From Parashewanella curva (GTDB lineage Bacteria; Pseudomonadota; Gammaproteobacteria; Enterobacterales; Shewanellaceae), in assembly GCF_003675895.1 (NCBI RefSeq), contig NZ_ML014794.1, positions 1 through 36,378 of the forward strand: a stretch of DNA of 36,378 nucleotides, read 5' to 3'. Position 1 is the stretch's first letter; each line of letters opens with the position of its first letter. Position numbers and translations under genes: made by a program. Shown here piece after piece: positions 26,661-34,040 of this stretch. Below the pieces are notes generated by a model that had not been told where the DNA came from, searched no databases, and saw nothing but the letters and a program-made list of their open reading frames with translations.

Positions 26661-29183
26661 ATGGCATCTGGTGGTATTTCTCAATATCCTCCTCAGCTCA
26701 CGAATGACTATTCATACGTTAGTATCCCTTCGAGTGGCCAAAGTGAAGCCGTTGTCATACCGCCTATTAAGTCTTCCTTATCTGAAGAATACTGTGCAGG
26801 ACTGATTCAATACGCAATAACACCGTTAGCAAAATTAGAAATTCAAACCGATTCAGACCAATCGACGAGAATAGCTTTACTATCGGAACACGCAAAATTT
26901 AGAGGAATGACTTTTACAGCAGCTCCTTTCCATTCGCATGAAATATATCAAGGTTCAAAGAGTGTATTAGATTCTGTATTCACAAAACTGACAGCCGCCA
27001 CTGATACCGAAGCTCCCCTTGAAGGCATACCAATATTGCCCCTTAGTGGTTGTTATGATGAAGAGCAACAAATTCTAGCAAATTCACTTCTCACTAGCGG
27101 TCATAAAAACCGTTGTTTTCTCAACATGGCACAGGTTCAAGAAAGTATATCGATTCAAGAAACCAAAAAATCAGATTCAACGCCTTGGCCAGCGGCAATT
27201 TCAGCAAATGTTACAAATGTGCTTATACTGGCCAATCAATTAAATCGAAACGTGATTTTTTTTGACCCAAACAGAATTGATGGGCAGAAATTTGTACTAC
27301 AGCAGCCAGAGCTTACCTGTAAAGTCGGTACATTAGAAGAACTGTTAACTCAGTTTCCATGTTTCGGTTATACACCACCAATTCTTGTAACCAGTGATCA
27401 AAGCCATTTATATCTTTTTCAAGATAGAGAAAAAACGGTTAGACCTACATATCATTTACGCGTAAAACAATTTATTGACGCCATAGCTCAAACTGCTTTC
27501 TCAGATTGCTTAGGTAGCTTACCCGAACGGTCATTATTACCAATTTCACACGAAAACTACACAGCACGACTCCGTTTAGTCCCCACCCACGAAGGATTCA
27601 GTCTACAATCATTTCAACCAAATGAATTCTTGTATGACGAGAAAGATTATCTGCTTTATATTTTTGCAATATCCAAGCAACTTGCATTGCAAAACCCTGA
27701 TCCAGTCATATATCAAAGCTCTAGAGAAAGAACAGTATTTCAAACGACTCGTGCTGCAGATACTGAGCAATATCTGATCACAAGAGAACAACTCAGTCAA
27801 TTGGAGCTTAATTATCAACAATGGATTGAAGACGTTGGAAGACTTAGGCGATATGCCTTAAAAGGAATAACAGAAGATATCAGTGAATTGATGACATTAT
27901 CGAGTGTTTTAGAGAGAGTTCAATCAACATTTTCTCATTCATCTGGAGACTTAAAAGAGTCTATGTTTATCCTTTTAAGTCACATACCATATAATGACAG
28001 AATAAAAAGTTTAAACCATCCAGACAGTTGCATTGTGAAATGGGTCTTGCAATTGGAACCACTGGTTGAAAAAACGTTTCCTCAATCCACTCAACCTTCC
28101 TTACCTCGAGAACTGTATTCTTCTCTATCAAAATGCATAGGGCAATTTACAAAATTGAAAACGGTGCAGGAAGTGAGTCAAAATGAAAGAATGTTGAAAC
28201 TGATTGACACATCTATTCTTCAACTACTCAATCCAGTAAACAAAAGTCGTATCTCGGCTCAAGATAAAAACGATTACATTCTTCCTTTATTCAACCAACT
28301 TAAAAAGTTAAAAACCACTCCTCAGCAGCAAACGACAGAGCAATGCGAATTTTATCCAGCCATAGTCACAGCCCTAGCAAAAGAAAAACAACAAGGGCAA
28401 ACACTGGTACCTCTACCAACAACTTCTTTTGCCACTCACGCATGGATTCAACAACATTACCCTCTAGGTAGCTTGACTGAAAAGCAACAAAATATGCTCC
28501 TTATTAACTACGAGGTCGTTTTTGAATTATTACGAGTATGCCCTGAAACATACTCAAGAAGCCTGAAGAATTACCTCTCCACTTTACAAGCAACAGCAAG
28601 AAGACATCAACAACTCAACCACCTGCCAGACCTACCGTATAACACAGAAGAAATTAAGCTTTTTCCCAGCTATATGAAATACCTTTACGACAAAGTCCAC
28701 CCTTTAAAACTCATCTCAGAAGATCAACAACAAAAATTTTCAAACCTTCTTCCGGTGTTACAGCAAGAAATGTTGAGTAGACTATGGTCAAGTCACGAAG
28801 AAATGCAGACCGACATAAAACATGCATTAGGTGCGGCAGCAAGAGCCGCTGGATTTATTACTGATAAAAAAAGACCGCTTAATCGATGGAAAAAAGTCGC
28901 TCCTGAGCAGCCTCTAGTATTAAGCCAATCACAGTTACAAACAATCTCAGGGCAACTATCAATCAAACTAAAATCAAAAGGACAAATGGAACTACGATTG
29001 AATGAGCAAAAATGTTGTGAACTTAACCCCAGCTTTCTAGTAAAATTAAGAACAACAATAGATCGCCCAGCTCACCATGTGTTAACAGATTGCTTTTCTG
29101 ATAATCCCAAAGCCTTTAATAAAACATGGGCGGCAATTCGAACTCCATCATCCCAAGTCAAAAGAGGAGGCTGGAGAGTCTAA
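26661..29183 (+). CDS. Unrecognised 840-residue protein, candidate secreted effector
   Basis: I do not recognise this as a known family. There is no signal peptide or membrane segment. Residues about 90-270 could be an alpha/beta cysteine-hydrolase-like unit. GHKNRCFLNMAQ (Cys152) recalls the Cys helix of OTU deubiquitinases, the helix/strand NVLILANQLNRNVIFFDP follows, and DQSHLYLF (His249) recalls the His strand. However, the Asp expected three residues before the Cys is absent (Lys), so the match is weak. Residues from about 330 onward are helical, Gln/Leu/Lys-rich and low in glycine. The ATG has no close ribosome site. Its position near the RING gene and its lack of bacterial family features suggest a host-interaction protein; that is inference only. 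Confidence 0.65.
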   Translation: MASGGISQYPPQLTNDYSYVSIPSSGQSEAVVIPPIKSSLSEEYCAGLIQYAITPLAKLEIQTDSDQSTRIALLSEHAKFRGMTFTAAPFHSHEIYQGSKSVLDSVFTKLTAATDTEAPLEGIPILPLSGCYDEEQQILANSLLTSGHKNRCFLNMAQVQESISIQETKKSDSTPWPAAISANVTNVLILANQLNRNVIFFDPNRIDGQKFVLQQPELTCKVGTLEELLTQFPCFGYTPPILVTSDQSHLYLFQDREKTVRPTYHLRVKQFIDAIAQTAFSDCLGSLPERSLLPISHENYTARLRLVPTHEGFSLQSFQPNEFLYDEKDYLLYIFAISKQLALQNPDPVIYQSSRERTVFQTTRAADTEQYLITREQLSQLELNYQQWIEDVGRLRRYALKGITEDISELMTLSSVLERVQSTFSHSSGDLKESMFILLSHIPYNDRIKSLNHPDSCIVKWVLQLEPLVEKTFPQSTQPSLPRELYSSLSKCIGQFTKLKTVQEVSQNERMLKLIDTSILQLLNPVNKSRISAQDKNDYILPLFNQLKKLKTTPQQQTTEQCEFYPAIVTALAKEKQQGQTLVPLPTTSFATHAWIQQHYPLGSLTEKQQNMLLINYEVVFELLRVCPETYSRSLKNYLSTLQATARRHQQLNHLPDLPYNTEEIKLFPSYMKYLYDKVHPLKLISEDQQQKFSNLLPVLQQEMLSRLWSSHEEMQTDIKHALGAAARAAGFITDKKRPLNRWKKVAPEQPLVLSQSQLQTISGQLSIKLKSKGQMELRLNEQKCCELNPSFLVKLRTTIDRPAHHVLTDCFSDNPKAFNKTWAAIRTPSSQVKRGGWRV

Positions 29184-29208
29184 CTGACATGTTTATTTGG
29201 GAAGGATA

Positions 29209-29373
29209 ATGGAAGCCGAACTCAGCGAAATCAAAAAATTTTTAGAACTATACCCACCTTTTGATGAGCTTGATGAAGCAACTCTGCATCTCGTTACCCA
29301 TAACGTAGAGATAGCCTATTTTCGGTCAGGATCTGACATCATCAAATTAGGTGAACATATTCACGACCTCTAG
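29209..29373 (+). pseudogene. Truncated N-terminus of a cyclic-nucleotide-binding/CBS/nucleotidyltransferase-type protein
   Basis: A GGAAGG ribosome site precedes an ATG that opens a 54-codon frame. The frame begins MEAELSEIKKFLELYPPFDE, contains VEIAYFRSGSDIIKLG and ends HIHDL before TAG. This matches the first part of a cyclic-nucleotide-binding domain in the signal-transduction proteins that carry CNB, CBS and DUF294 nucleotidyltransferase domains (usually above 600 residues). In those the sequence would continue into the CNB core. Here it stops and the downstream DNA encodes nothing related, so it is a remnant with its translation start intact. It begins 25 bp after the 840-residue gene, which may mark a rearrangement boundary. 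Confidence 0.7.
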
Positions 29374-29388
29374 TAAAACATCTCATTG

Positions 29389-29423
29389 TTGGCAGTGATA
29401 ATGAATGCCATATTCACTGCCAA
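29389..29423 (+). terminator. Inverted repeat/terminator after the truncated gene
   Basis: TTGGCAGTGA (29389-29398) pairs perfectly with TCACTGCCAA (29414-29423), followed by TATTCTTGTTTTTAG. It may be the surviving terminator of the gene whose 5' remnant lies just upstream. Confidence 0.6.
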
Positions 29424-29523
29424 TATTCTTGTTTTTAGCATATAAGTTATAAAAAAATAAGTAGTTAATCTTCTCACTGGGTTATGCAAAAGTAAGCCTA
29501 CAATCCTTAGTCCAAAATTTACA

Positions 29524-29904
29524 ATGGTTACTCAAGCAACTCTTTTACCGTTAATTTGGAACTACCCAAAAAAATTGATTTCAGGCTTTACTCAAGAGCA
29601 CTCTGACTACTTAGCTTCAACTCGTGCTAACGATTCTGCTCAGTGCGTTTTAAGTAACCAGTGCTGGTATGAGGTTGCATTTCCAATGAAGCATTGGAAT
29701 TCTGAACATCAGTTCGAACAATCATTTCACATATACTTCCAAAGCGGTGCTCCCCAAACCATCACAAAATTAGCTTTAGCTAGCCTTTTTAGTAGAATAA
29801 CACCAACCAATCCAGAAATGTGTGTAGCCTTACACGATGCAATTCGATCATTTTCAAAATTGCCAGATTCGAATCAAAGTCAGGCTAAATTGAAAAGCCA
29901 ATAA
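29524..29904 (+). CDS. Hypothetical 126-residue protein
   Basis: I do not recognise it. It has no signal peptide or transmembrane segment. It is rich in Ser, Gln and aromatic residues in the first half (WNYPKKLISGFTQEHSDYL, CWYEVAFPMKHWNSEH), with a more helical second half. No ribosome site precedes the ATG and upstream codons are AT-rich. The open frame exceeds chance length only modestly, but composition looks coding. It sits between the truncated CNB remnant and the convergent copper receptor gene. It may be an accessory protein like the nearby unknowns. Confidence 0.5.
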   Translation: MVTQATLLPLIWNYPKKLISGFTQEHSDYLASTRANDSAQCVLSNQCWYEVAFPMKHWNSEHQFEQSFHIYFQSGAPQTITKLALASLFSRITPTNPEMCVALHDAIRSFSKLPDSNQSQAKLKSQ

Positions 29905-29921
29905 CATCCGTTACTGGCTTT
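29894..29921. terminator. Weak terminator-like hairpin
   Basis: AAGCCAATAAC pairs imperfectly with GTTACTGGCTT at the end of the 126-codon ORF, followed by TATTCTCTATTTA. It lies between convergent genes. Confidence 0.4.
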
Positions 29922-29954
29922 ATTCTCTATTTACTTTAGAAGCTTGCTTCTACT

Positions 29955-31970
29955 CTAAAATGAATAATTCAACTTAACCCATGCATTCAACCCTGGTTCA
30001 TTAACTTGGAATAAAGGTTCACTACCAGGGATGTCATTACCCGCTGCAGGTCGACTAATATGTTCGGCATACGTTTTGTCTAATAGATTTTCAACTCCGA
30101 AGTTTAGTGAAAACGCATCATTTGCTTTCCAACCACCAAATATTGCTAGCGTGCCGAAGCCTTTACTTTTGGCTAAATCACGGCCAGAAATATTACCGTC
30201 ACCGATCGCTACACGGTTTTGAGCCGCCACTAATCGCCACAATAAACCAAACGACCACTCGTCTTTGCTGTAATCGAGTGCAATTTTGCCCTCTAATGGT
30301 GATACTTGCCCAAGCGGTTTATCATCGGTATCGTTTTGTCCGTGACTATAACTTACTGTTACCTGAGTTGAGATATGCTCGGTAATTGGTGACTTAACCC
30401 CAATTTCACCGCCAAAAATAGTGGCATCAAGATTACGCGCCGTCCATTTGTCATCAATGGCAATGTAGTCATCAACCTTACCGAAATACAGTGAAGTAGA
30501 AATCGTCATTTCATCATCGTAAATCCAGCCGATATCCAATTGAGTGGTTTTTTCTGACTCCAAATCGAATGCTTTACCTGGACCATTATGGTTCTTTTTC
30601 ATGATCTCCCAGTAATCAGGAATACGGTTTGAGTGACCGACACCCGCATAGTATTGATGATCACCTTTTACGATTTCATATCGAGTGAAGCCACTGAATA
30701 AGTTGTCAGTACGCTTTCCCTTTTGAGCCACAAACAATTCAGTCTTCCAGCGATCCAGACGAACACCAGACACTAAGTTGCCACCAGCCAATTCATAGTT
30801 AGACTCAGCAAATATACCGTAAGTATCATATTTAGCATTATCATTGAATGGCTTCTGCAACAGATCATCTAAGCTATTTTTTTCATCGCTTGGTCTCACT
30901 ACACGGCCTTCATGTTTACTCAACATGAAATCAACACCTGTAACCAGACTAAAGTTTTCAGCTAGCGATAAGTCAAACCAAGCATGACCACCTTGTGTAG
31001 CACGACGAACATTGATCCCTAAGCCTTTGCCTTTATCAAATTGATCCATAATATGATTGGTGCGGTTAGCGTATACTTGAAACTCAATGCTATCCAGAGT
31101 CTTACCATTAAAATCATGCTGGATTAAAAGGTTGGTACCCTTGTTCTCAATGACTCGACCTTTATTGGCTCTATCCGCATATTCCGCACTGCCATCAGAG
31201 TGAGCGTAAGAAAGTTCGGCAACCGTATCTTCTGAGGGTGTCCAACCTAACGCAATCTTGGAGTTACTTCTGTCATATTTAGATTGTATTTTGTTTCCGC
31301 TACCATCTTTATAATGGTCACTTTGAGAACGGTTTAGTTCAAAGTCTACATAACCAGTTTTATTTCCACCGCGAAACTCGGCAAGGTAATCTTCTCGTGC
31401 AAAACTAGCACCAGTAACACTCACACGCCCTTCTGTTGTAGGTTCGGTAAAGCCGATATGATCTTTTTCAAATAACACGGTTCCCGCTGACCCTACAGGG
31501 CCATACTTTACCGTCTGTGGCCCTTTAATGACTTCAATACTGTCATAAGATTCTGGGTAAACGTAAGCGGTAGGCGGATCCATACGACCACCACAGGTCC
31601 CGTAAGTATGTTGACCATCATCAATAATATTAATACGAGACCCACCTAAACCTCGTAAAGATGGTTCACCACCTGCACCACCTTTGCGGCCAATACTAAA
31701 ACCAGCAATAGTTTTTAAATATCCAGCACCATCGTAGGCTGGTAAAGGCAATCTTGGCTGTTTTGGGTTAGTTGATACTGTAGTGGGCTGTTGCATGTAC
31801 TCACCCGTCACCACAATATGCTCAATATCTTCTGTCTTAGCAATATGATGTTTTGAAGCAATAGCATTTTTAGCTTTTTGATCTTGTTCGAGTAATTCAG
31901 CTTCTTCTGCAAATGCAGAGTTGGAAAGAGCAGCACTAATAGCGAATGAGAGAGTTAGAATTTTTTTCAT
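29955..31970 (-). CDS. TonB-dependent copper receptor (OprC/NosA family)
   Basis: This 671-residue outer-membrane beta-barrel has a signal peptide (about 1-21). A TonB-box-like IEHIVVTGEY follows, then a plug domain (AGFSIGRKGGAGGEPSLRGLGG, RINIIDDGQHTYG, SIEVIKGPQTVKYGPVGSAGTV). The plug motif TCGGRMDPPTAYVYPESYD is the hallmark of the OprC/NosA copper-receptor group, with a Cys and Met suited to copper. The C-terminus ends in an aromatic beta strand (NAWVKLNYSF), as expected for barrel assembly. It is monocistronic and divergent from the membrane protein/XRE pair. An imperfect dyad, GTGCGAC-AAAAT-GCCACAC (32047-32065), lies upstream and could be an operator, but I cannot name a regulator. 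Confidence 0.93.
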   Translation of the reverse strand: MKKILTLSFAISAALSNSAFAEEAELLEQDQKAKNAIASKHHIAKTEDIEHIVVTGEYMQQPTTVSTNPKQPRLPLPAYDGAGYLKTIAGFSIGRKGGAGGEPSLRGLGGSRINIIDDGQHTYGTCGGRMDPPTAYVYPESYDSIEVIKGPQTVKYGPVGSAGTVLFEKDHIGFTEPTTEGRVSVTGASFAREDYLAEFRGGNKTGYVDFELNRSQSDHYKDGSGNKIQSKYDRSNSKIALGWTPSEDTVAELSYAHSDGSAEYADRANKGRVIENKGTNLLIQHDFNGKTLDSIEFQVYANRTNHIMDQFDKGKGLGINVRRATQGGHAWFDLSLAENFSLVTGVDFMLSKHEGRVVRPSDEKNSLDDLLQKPFNDNAKYDTYGIFAESNYELAGGNLVSGVRLDRWKTELFVAQKGKRTDNLFSGFTRYEIVKGDHQYYAGVGHSNRIPDYWEIMKKNHNGPGKAFDLESEKTTQLDIGWIYDDEMTISTSLYFGKVDDYIAIDDKWTARNLDATIFGGEIGVKSPITEHISTQVTVSYSHGQNDTDDKPLGQVSPLEGKIALDYSKDEWSFGLLWRLVAAQNRVAIGDGNISGRDLAKSKGFGTLAIFGGWKANDAFSLNFGVENLLDKTYAEHISRPAAGNDIPGSEPLFQVNEPGLNAWVKLNYSF

Positions 31971-32247
31971 TGAACTACATCCAAGTAACTTCTAGAGACT
32001 TGATTTTCGCAGAACAAAAACGGCCTAACAAAAGCAATTATCAAAAGTGCGACAAAATGCCACACTCCCAATATAATCAACAACTTAAACACAATCAAAA
32101 CAACAGTACAACGGTCACAATAACAATTAAAAAAGTGTCAAATGAACAACCTTAATCCTGTGGGTTTATGTCAATAATAAAAAGCAAGATCGACCTCAAA
32201 AATACAAATTATTAACCTAGCGTAATTTGCATTTGAGTTAACCCGCT

Positions 32248-32271
32248 AAAAGTAAAGCAAGCTTAACTTTT
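32248..32271. promoter_or_regulatory. Upstream palindrome, candidate operator
   Basis: AAAAGTAAAGCA and AGCTTAACTTTT form a 24-bp dyad with 10 of 12 positions symmetric. It ends 12 bp before the -35 box and shares AAAGT/ACTTT half-sites with the palindrome at 32307-32325. Confidence 0.45.
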
Positions 32272-32283
32272 TGCAAAATCTAT

Positions 32284-32325
32284 TTGACACCGCTCGTTTC
32301 TCGACCTAAAGTAAAACACACTTTA
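32284..32325 (+). promoter_or_regulatory. Promoter of the membrane protein/XRE pair with overlapping operator
   Basis: TTGACA (32284-32289) is a consensus -35, followed after 17 nt by TAAAGT (32307-32312) as -10. The -10 forms the left arm of a dyad TAAAGT-n7-ACTTTA (32307-32325). A repressor bound there would block RNA polymerase, and the small XRE protein encoded by the operon is the obvious candidate. AAGGA lies before the ATG at 32348. Confidence 0.6.
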
Positions 32326-32347
32326 CATTAAGACAAGGAAGCCAATC

Positions 32348-32773
32348 ATGAAAAAGATATTAAATGCCATCGCATGCGGCAGTTTACCCAAAAGAGATAT
32401 TAGAAATGCCAATATTGTTAATCTGTGGGGAGTCGCGTGGGTATTAAGCCTGTGGCTTGCGTTAACCTCAATCGACAATCAATGGCTCACATCTACCTTT
32501 GAAATCATCGCAGTGTTAACTATAAATGCCGTTATTGGTATCGCTATGGTATTCGCCTATAAACGCATGCTCAACGAACTGGATGAAATGGAGAGAAAAA
32601 TTCAACTTGACGCACTAGCCGCAGCTGTTGGCTCTATCATAATCGTATTTGCAGCAGGTTCCATTTTGGAAAAAGCAACGCTCATCAATGAACTAGAAGT
32701 TTCTCATGTGATATTAGCTATGTCGCTGACTTACGCTGTCAGCTTGATCATAGGAAGAGTACGTTACGCATGA
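32348..32773 (+). CDS. Small four-helix inner membrane protein of unknown function
   Basis: This 141-residue protein has four likely transmembrane helices (about 27-44, 50-69, 88-105 and 118-136). The loop between helices 2 and 3 carries YKRMLNELDEMERKIQLDA, an acidic/basic cytoplasmic segment. No catalytic motif is visible. Its last codon overlaps the ATG of the XRE regulator by 4 nt (ATGA), so the two are translationally coupled. Similar two-gene units of a small membrane protein and a tiny XRE regulator are common in proteobacteria without a settled function. Confidence 0.75.
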   Translation: MKKILNAIACGSLPKRDIRNANIVNLWGVAWVLSLWLALTSIDNQWLTSTFEIIAVLTINAVIGIAMVFAYKRMLNELDEMERKIQLDALAAAVGSIIIVFAAGSILEKATLINELEVSHVILAMSLTYAVSLIIGRVRYA

Positions 32774-32964
32774 AAAACCGATTAAAAGTATTACGAGCAG
32801 AGCATGACTGGACCCAAGCCGATTTAGCTGAAAAATTGGAAGTGTCTCGGCAAACCATCAATGCTATCGAAAAAGGCAAATACGATCCAAGCTTACCTCT
32901 AGCATTTAAAATAGCTCGATTATTTGCAGTCAATATTGAATCGATTTTCTCTGATGAAGCATAA
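32770..32964 (+). CDS. XRE-family transcriptional regulator (64 residues)
   Basis: This is a single helix-turn-helix domain: LKVLRAEHDWTQADLAEKLE gives helices 1-2, VSRQTINAIEKGKYDPSL the recognition helix region, and ALAFKIARLF-type residues follow (LAFKIARLFAVNIESIF). It has no effector domain and belongs to the YozG-like minimal Xre proteins. It is coupled to the preceding membrane protein and probably controls its own operon through the dyads at 32248-32271 and 32307-32325 (inference). A perfect palindrome begins at its stop codon. Confidence 0.88.
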   Translation: MKNRLKVLRAEHDWTQADLAEKLEVSRQTINAIEKGKYDPSLPLAFKIARLFAVNIESIFSDEA

Positions 32965-32986
32965 TACCAATTACTGTAATTGGTAT
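32964..32986. repeat. Perfect 23-bp palindrome with TACCAATTA ends
   Basis: ATACCAATTAC (32964-32974), one T, then GTAATTGGTAT (32976-32986). The arms are the same TATACCAATT motif that forms the termini of the MITE-like element at 21901-22168. It could be an internally deleted copy of that element or simply the operon's terminator. Confidence 0.7.
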
Positions 32987-33098
32987 AACCATCTAACGGG
33001 TCACCTGTCATCAATTGGTCACAAAACGTTCATGTGAATTTCAATTTGGGTTACTAGGCTTAACTTGAGCTTGTAGCCCAACTTTGAAAGGAACAGCA

Positions 33099-34016
33099 AT
33101 GGCTTCGGTAAATACGCCTGATGGGCAGCCAATTCACAATACGCTTCACTCTGTACCACCAATTTCCACTACACCACAACGCTATCATGCTCTCTGGCTT
33201 TCAGACATTCATCTCGGTTGTAAAGACTGTAAGGCTGAATTTCTGATACAACTACTGGGCAATGTGATTTGCGATAAGCTGTTTTTAGTGGGTGATATTA
33301 TTGACTTCTGGGCACTAAAAAATAGACTTCACTGGCCAGACGCCCATCATAAAGTGCTACAGAAAATCATTGCCATTGCACAGACTCAAACTCAAGTGGT
33401 GTTCATTCCCGGCAACCATGATGAGCTACTTAAAAGCTATCACTATTTCAATTTCTGTAATATTGAGATTCAGCCAGAATACCTACACACCACGATTTCA
33501 GGTAAAAAGCTCTTAATGCTGCATGGTGACCAATTTGACTCTCAAGTGTGCATCTCTCGCTACTACGCCAAACTTGGTGATCATCTTTATGACTTTATTC
33601 TATTTTTAAACCGAAGTTTGCATGCCATTCGTAAAAGATTTGGTCATTCCTACTGGTCGTTAGCCGGTTATATCAAACGCCGTGTTAGCAAAGCACAACA
33701 AGCCATCGCACGCTACAAATTTGCAGCCATCAACCATGCTAAAGCTCAAAATGTCGATGCCATTTTTTGCGGCCATATTCATCAACCAGAGTTGACTGAA
33801 GAATCAAATATTATTTATGGTAATCAAGGGGATTGGATAGAAAACTGTACTTTATTGGTCGAAACAGAAGCAGGTGAACTACAGTTATTACAATGGGATG
33901 AAGCATACAATAATACTCGAGTTTTGAAATCTATCGAATCTCCTGTAGCGCAATTAACCCCAGAGCCTACGCCGAACAAGAAACAACCCAAAACGCCCAT
34001 AACCAAAGTAGCTTAA
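33099..34016 (+). CDS. UDP-2,3-diacylglucosamine diphosphatase-like metallophosphoesterase
   Basis: This 305-residue calcineurin-like phosphoesterase has all metal-binding blocks: LSDIHLG, VGDIIDFW, PGNHDE, LMLHGDQFD and CGHIHQPE. Length and spacing resemble the LpxH-like family linked to lipid A, but the canonical lpxH may lie elsewhere, so the substrate is uncertain. The frame opens at a TTG (33084), but the ATG at 33099 is preferred because AAAGGA precedes it at an ideal distance. The acyltransferase gene starts 24 bp downstream, suggesting a two-gene membrane-lipid operon. Confidence 0.85.
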   Translation: MASVNTPDGQPIHNTLHSVPPISTTPQRYHALWLSDIHLGCKDCKAEFLIQLLGNVICDKLFLVGDIIDFWALKNRLHWPDAHHKVLQKIIAIAQTQTQVVFIPGNHDELLKSYHYFNFCNIEIQPEYLHTTISGKKLLMLHGDQFDSQVCISRYYAKLGDHLYDFILFLNRSLHAIRKRFGHSYWSLAGYIKRRVSKAQQAIARYKFAAINHAKAQNVDAIFCGHIHQPELTEESNIIYGNQGDWIENCTLLVETEAGELQLLQWDEAYNNTRVLKSIESPVAQLTPEPTPNKKQPKTPITKVA

Positions 34017-34040
34017 CTCTTAATTTGAGATGACATTACA

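Larger units (their letters stand above)
31971..32347. other. Divergent intergenic region
   Basis: It holds the upstream regions of the copper receptor (leftward) and of the membrane protein/XRE pair (rightward). The rightward half contains a good promoter and two palindromes, listed separately. The leftward half is AT-rich, with one imperfect dyad at 32047-32065. No RNA gene or real ORF is seen. Confidence 0.6.

Noticed and set aside
27000-27420. Firm OTU deubiquitinase call for the 840-residue protein
   Set aside because: Only the Cys and His blocks look similar. The Asp expected before the Cys is Lys and overall spacing cannot be verified by eye.
32047-32065. Named metal-regulator operator upstream of the copper receptor
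   Set aside because: The GTGCGAC-n5-GCCACAC dyad is imperfect and does not match a Fur, Zur or CueR consensus that I can state with confidence.
31946-32155. 69-codon plus-strand ORF upstream of the copper receptor
   Set aside because: It overlaps the start of the copper receptor gene in antisense, has low-complexity Asn/Gln/Lys content and lacks a ribosome site.
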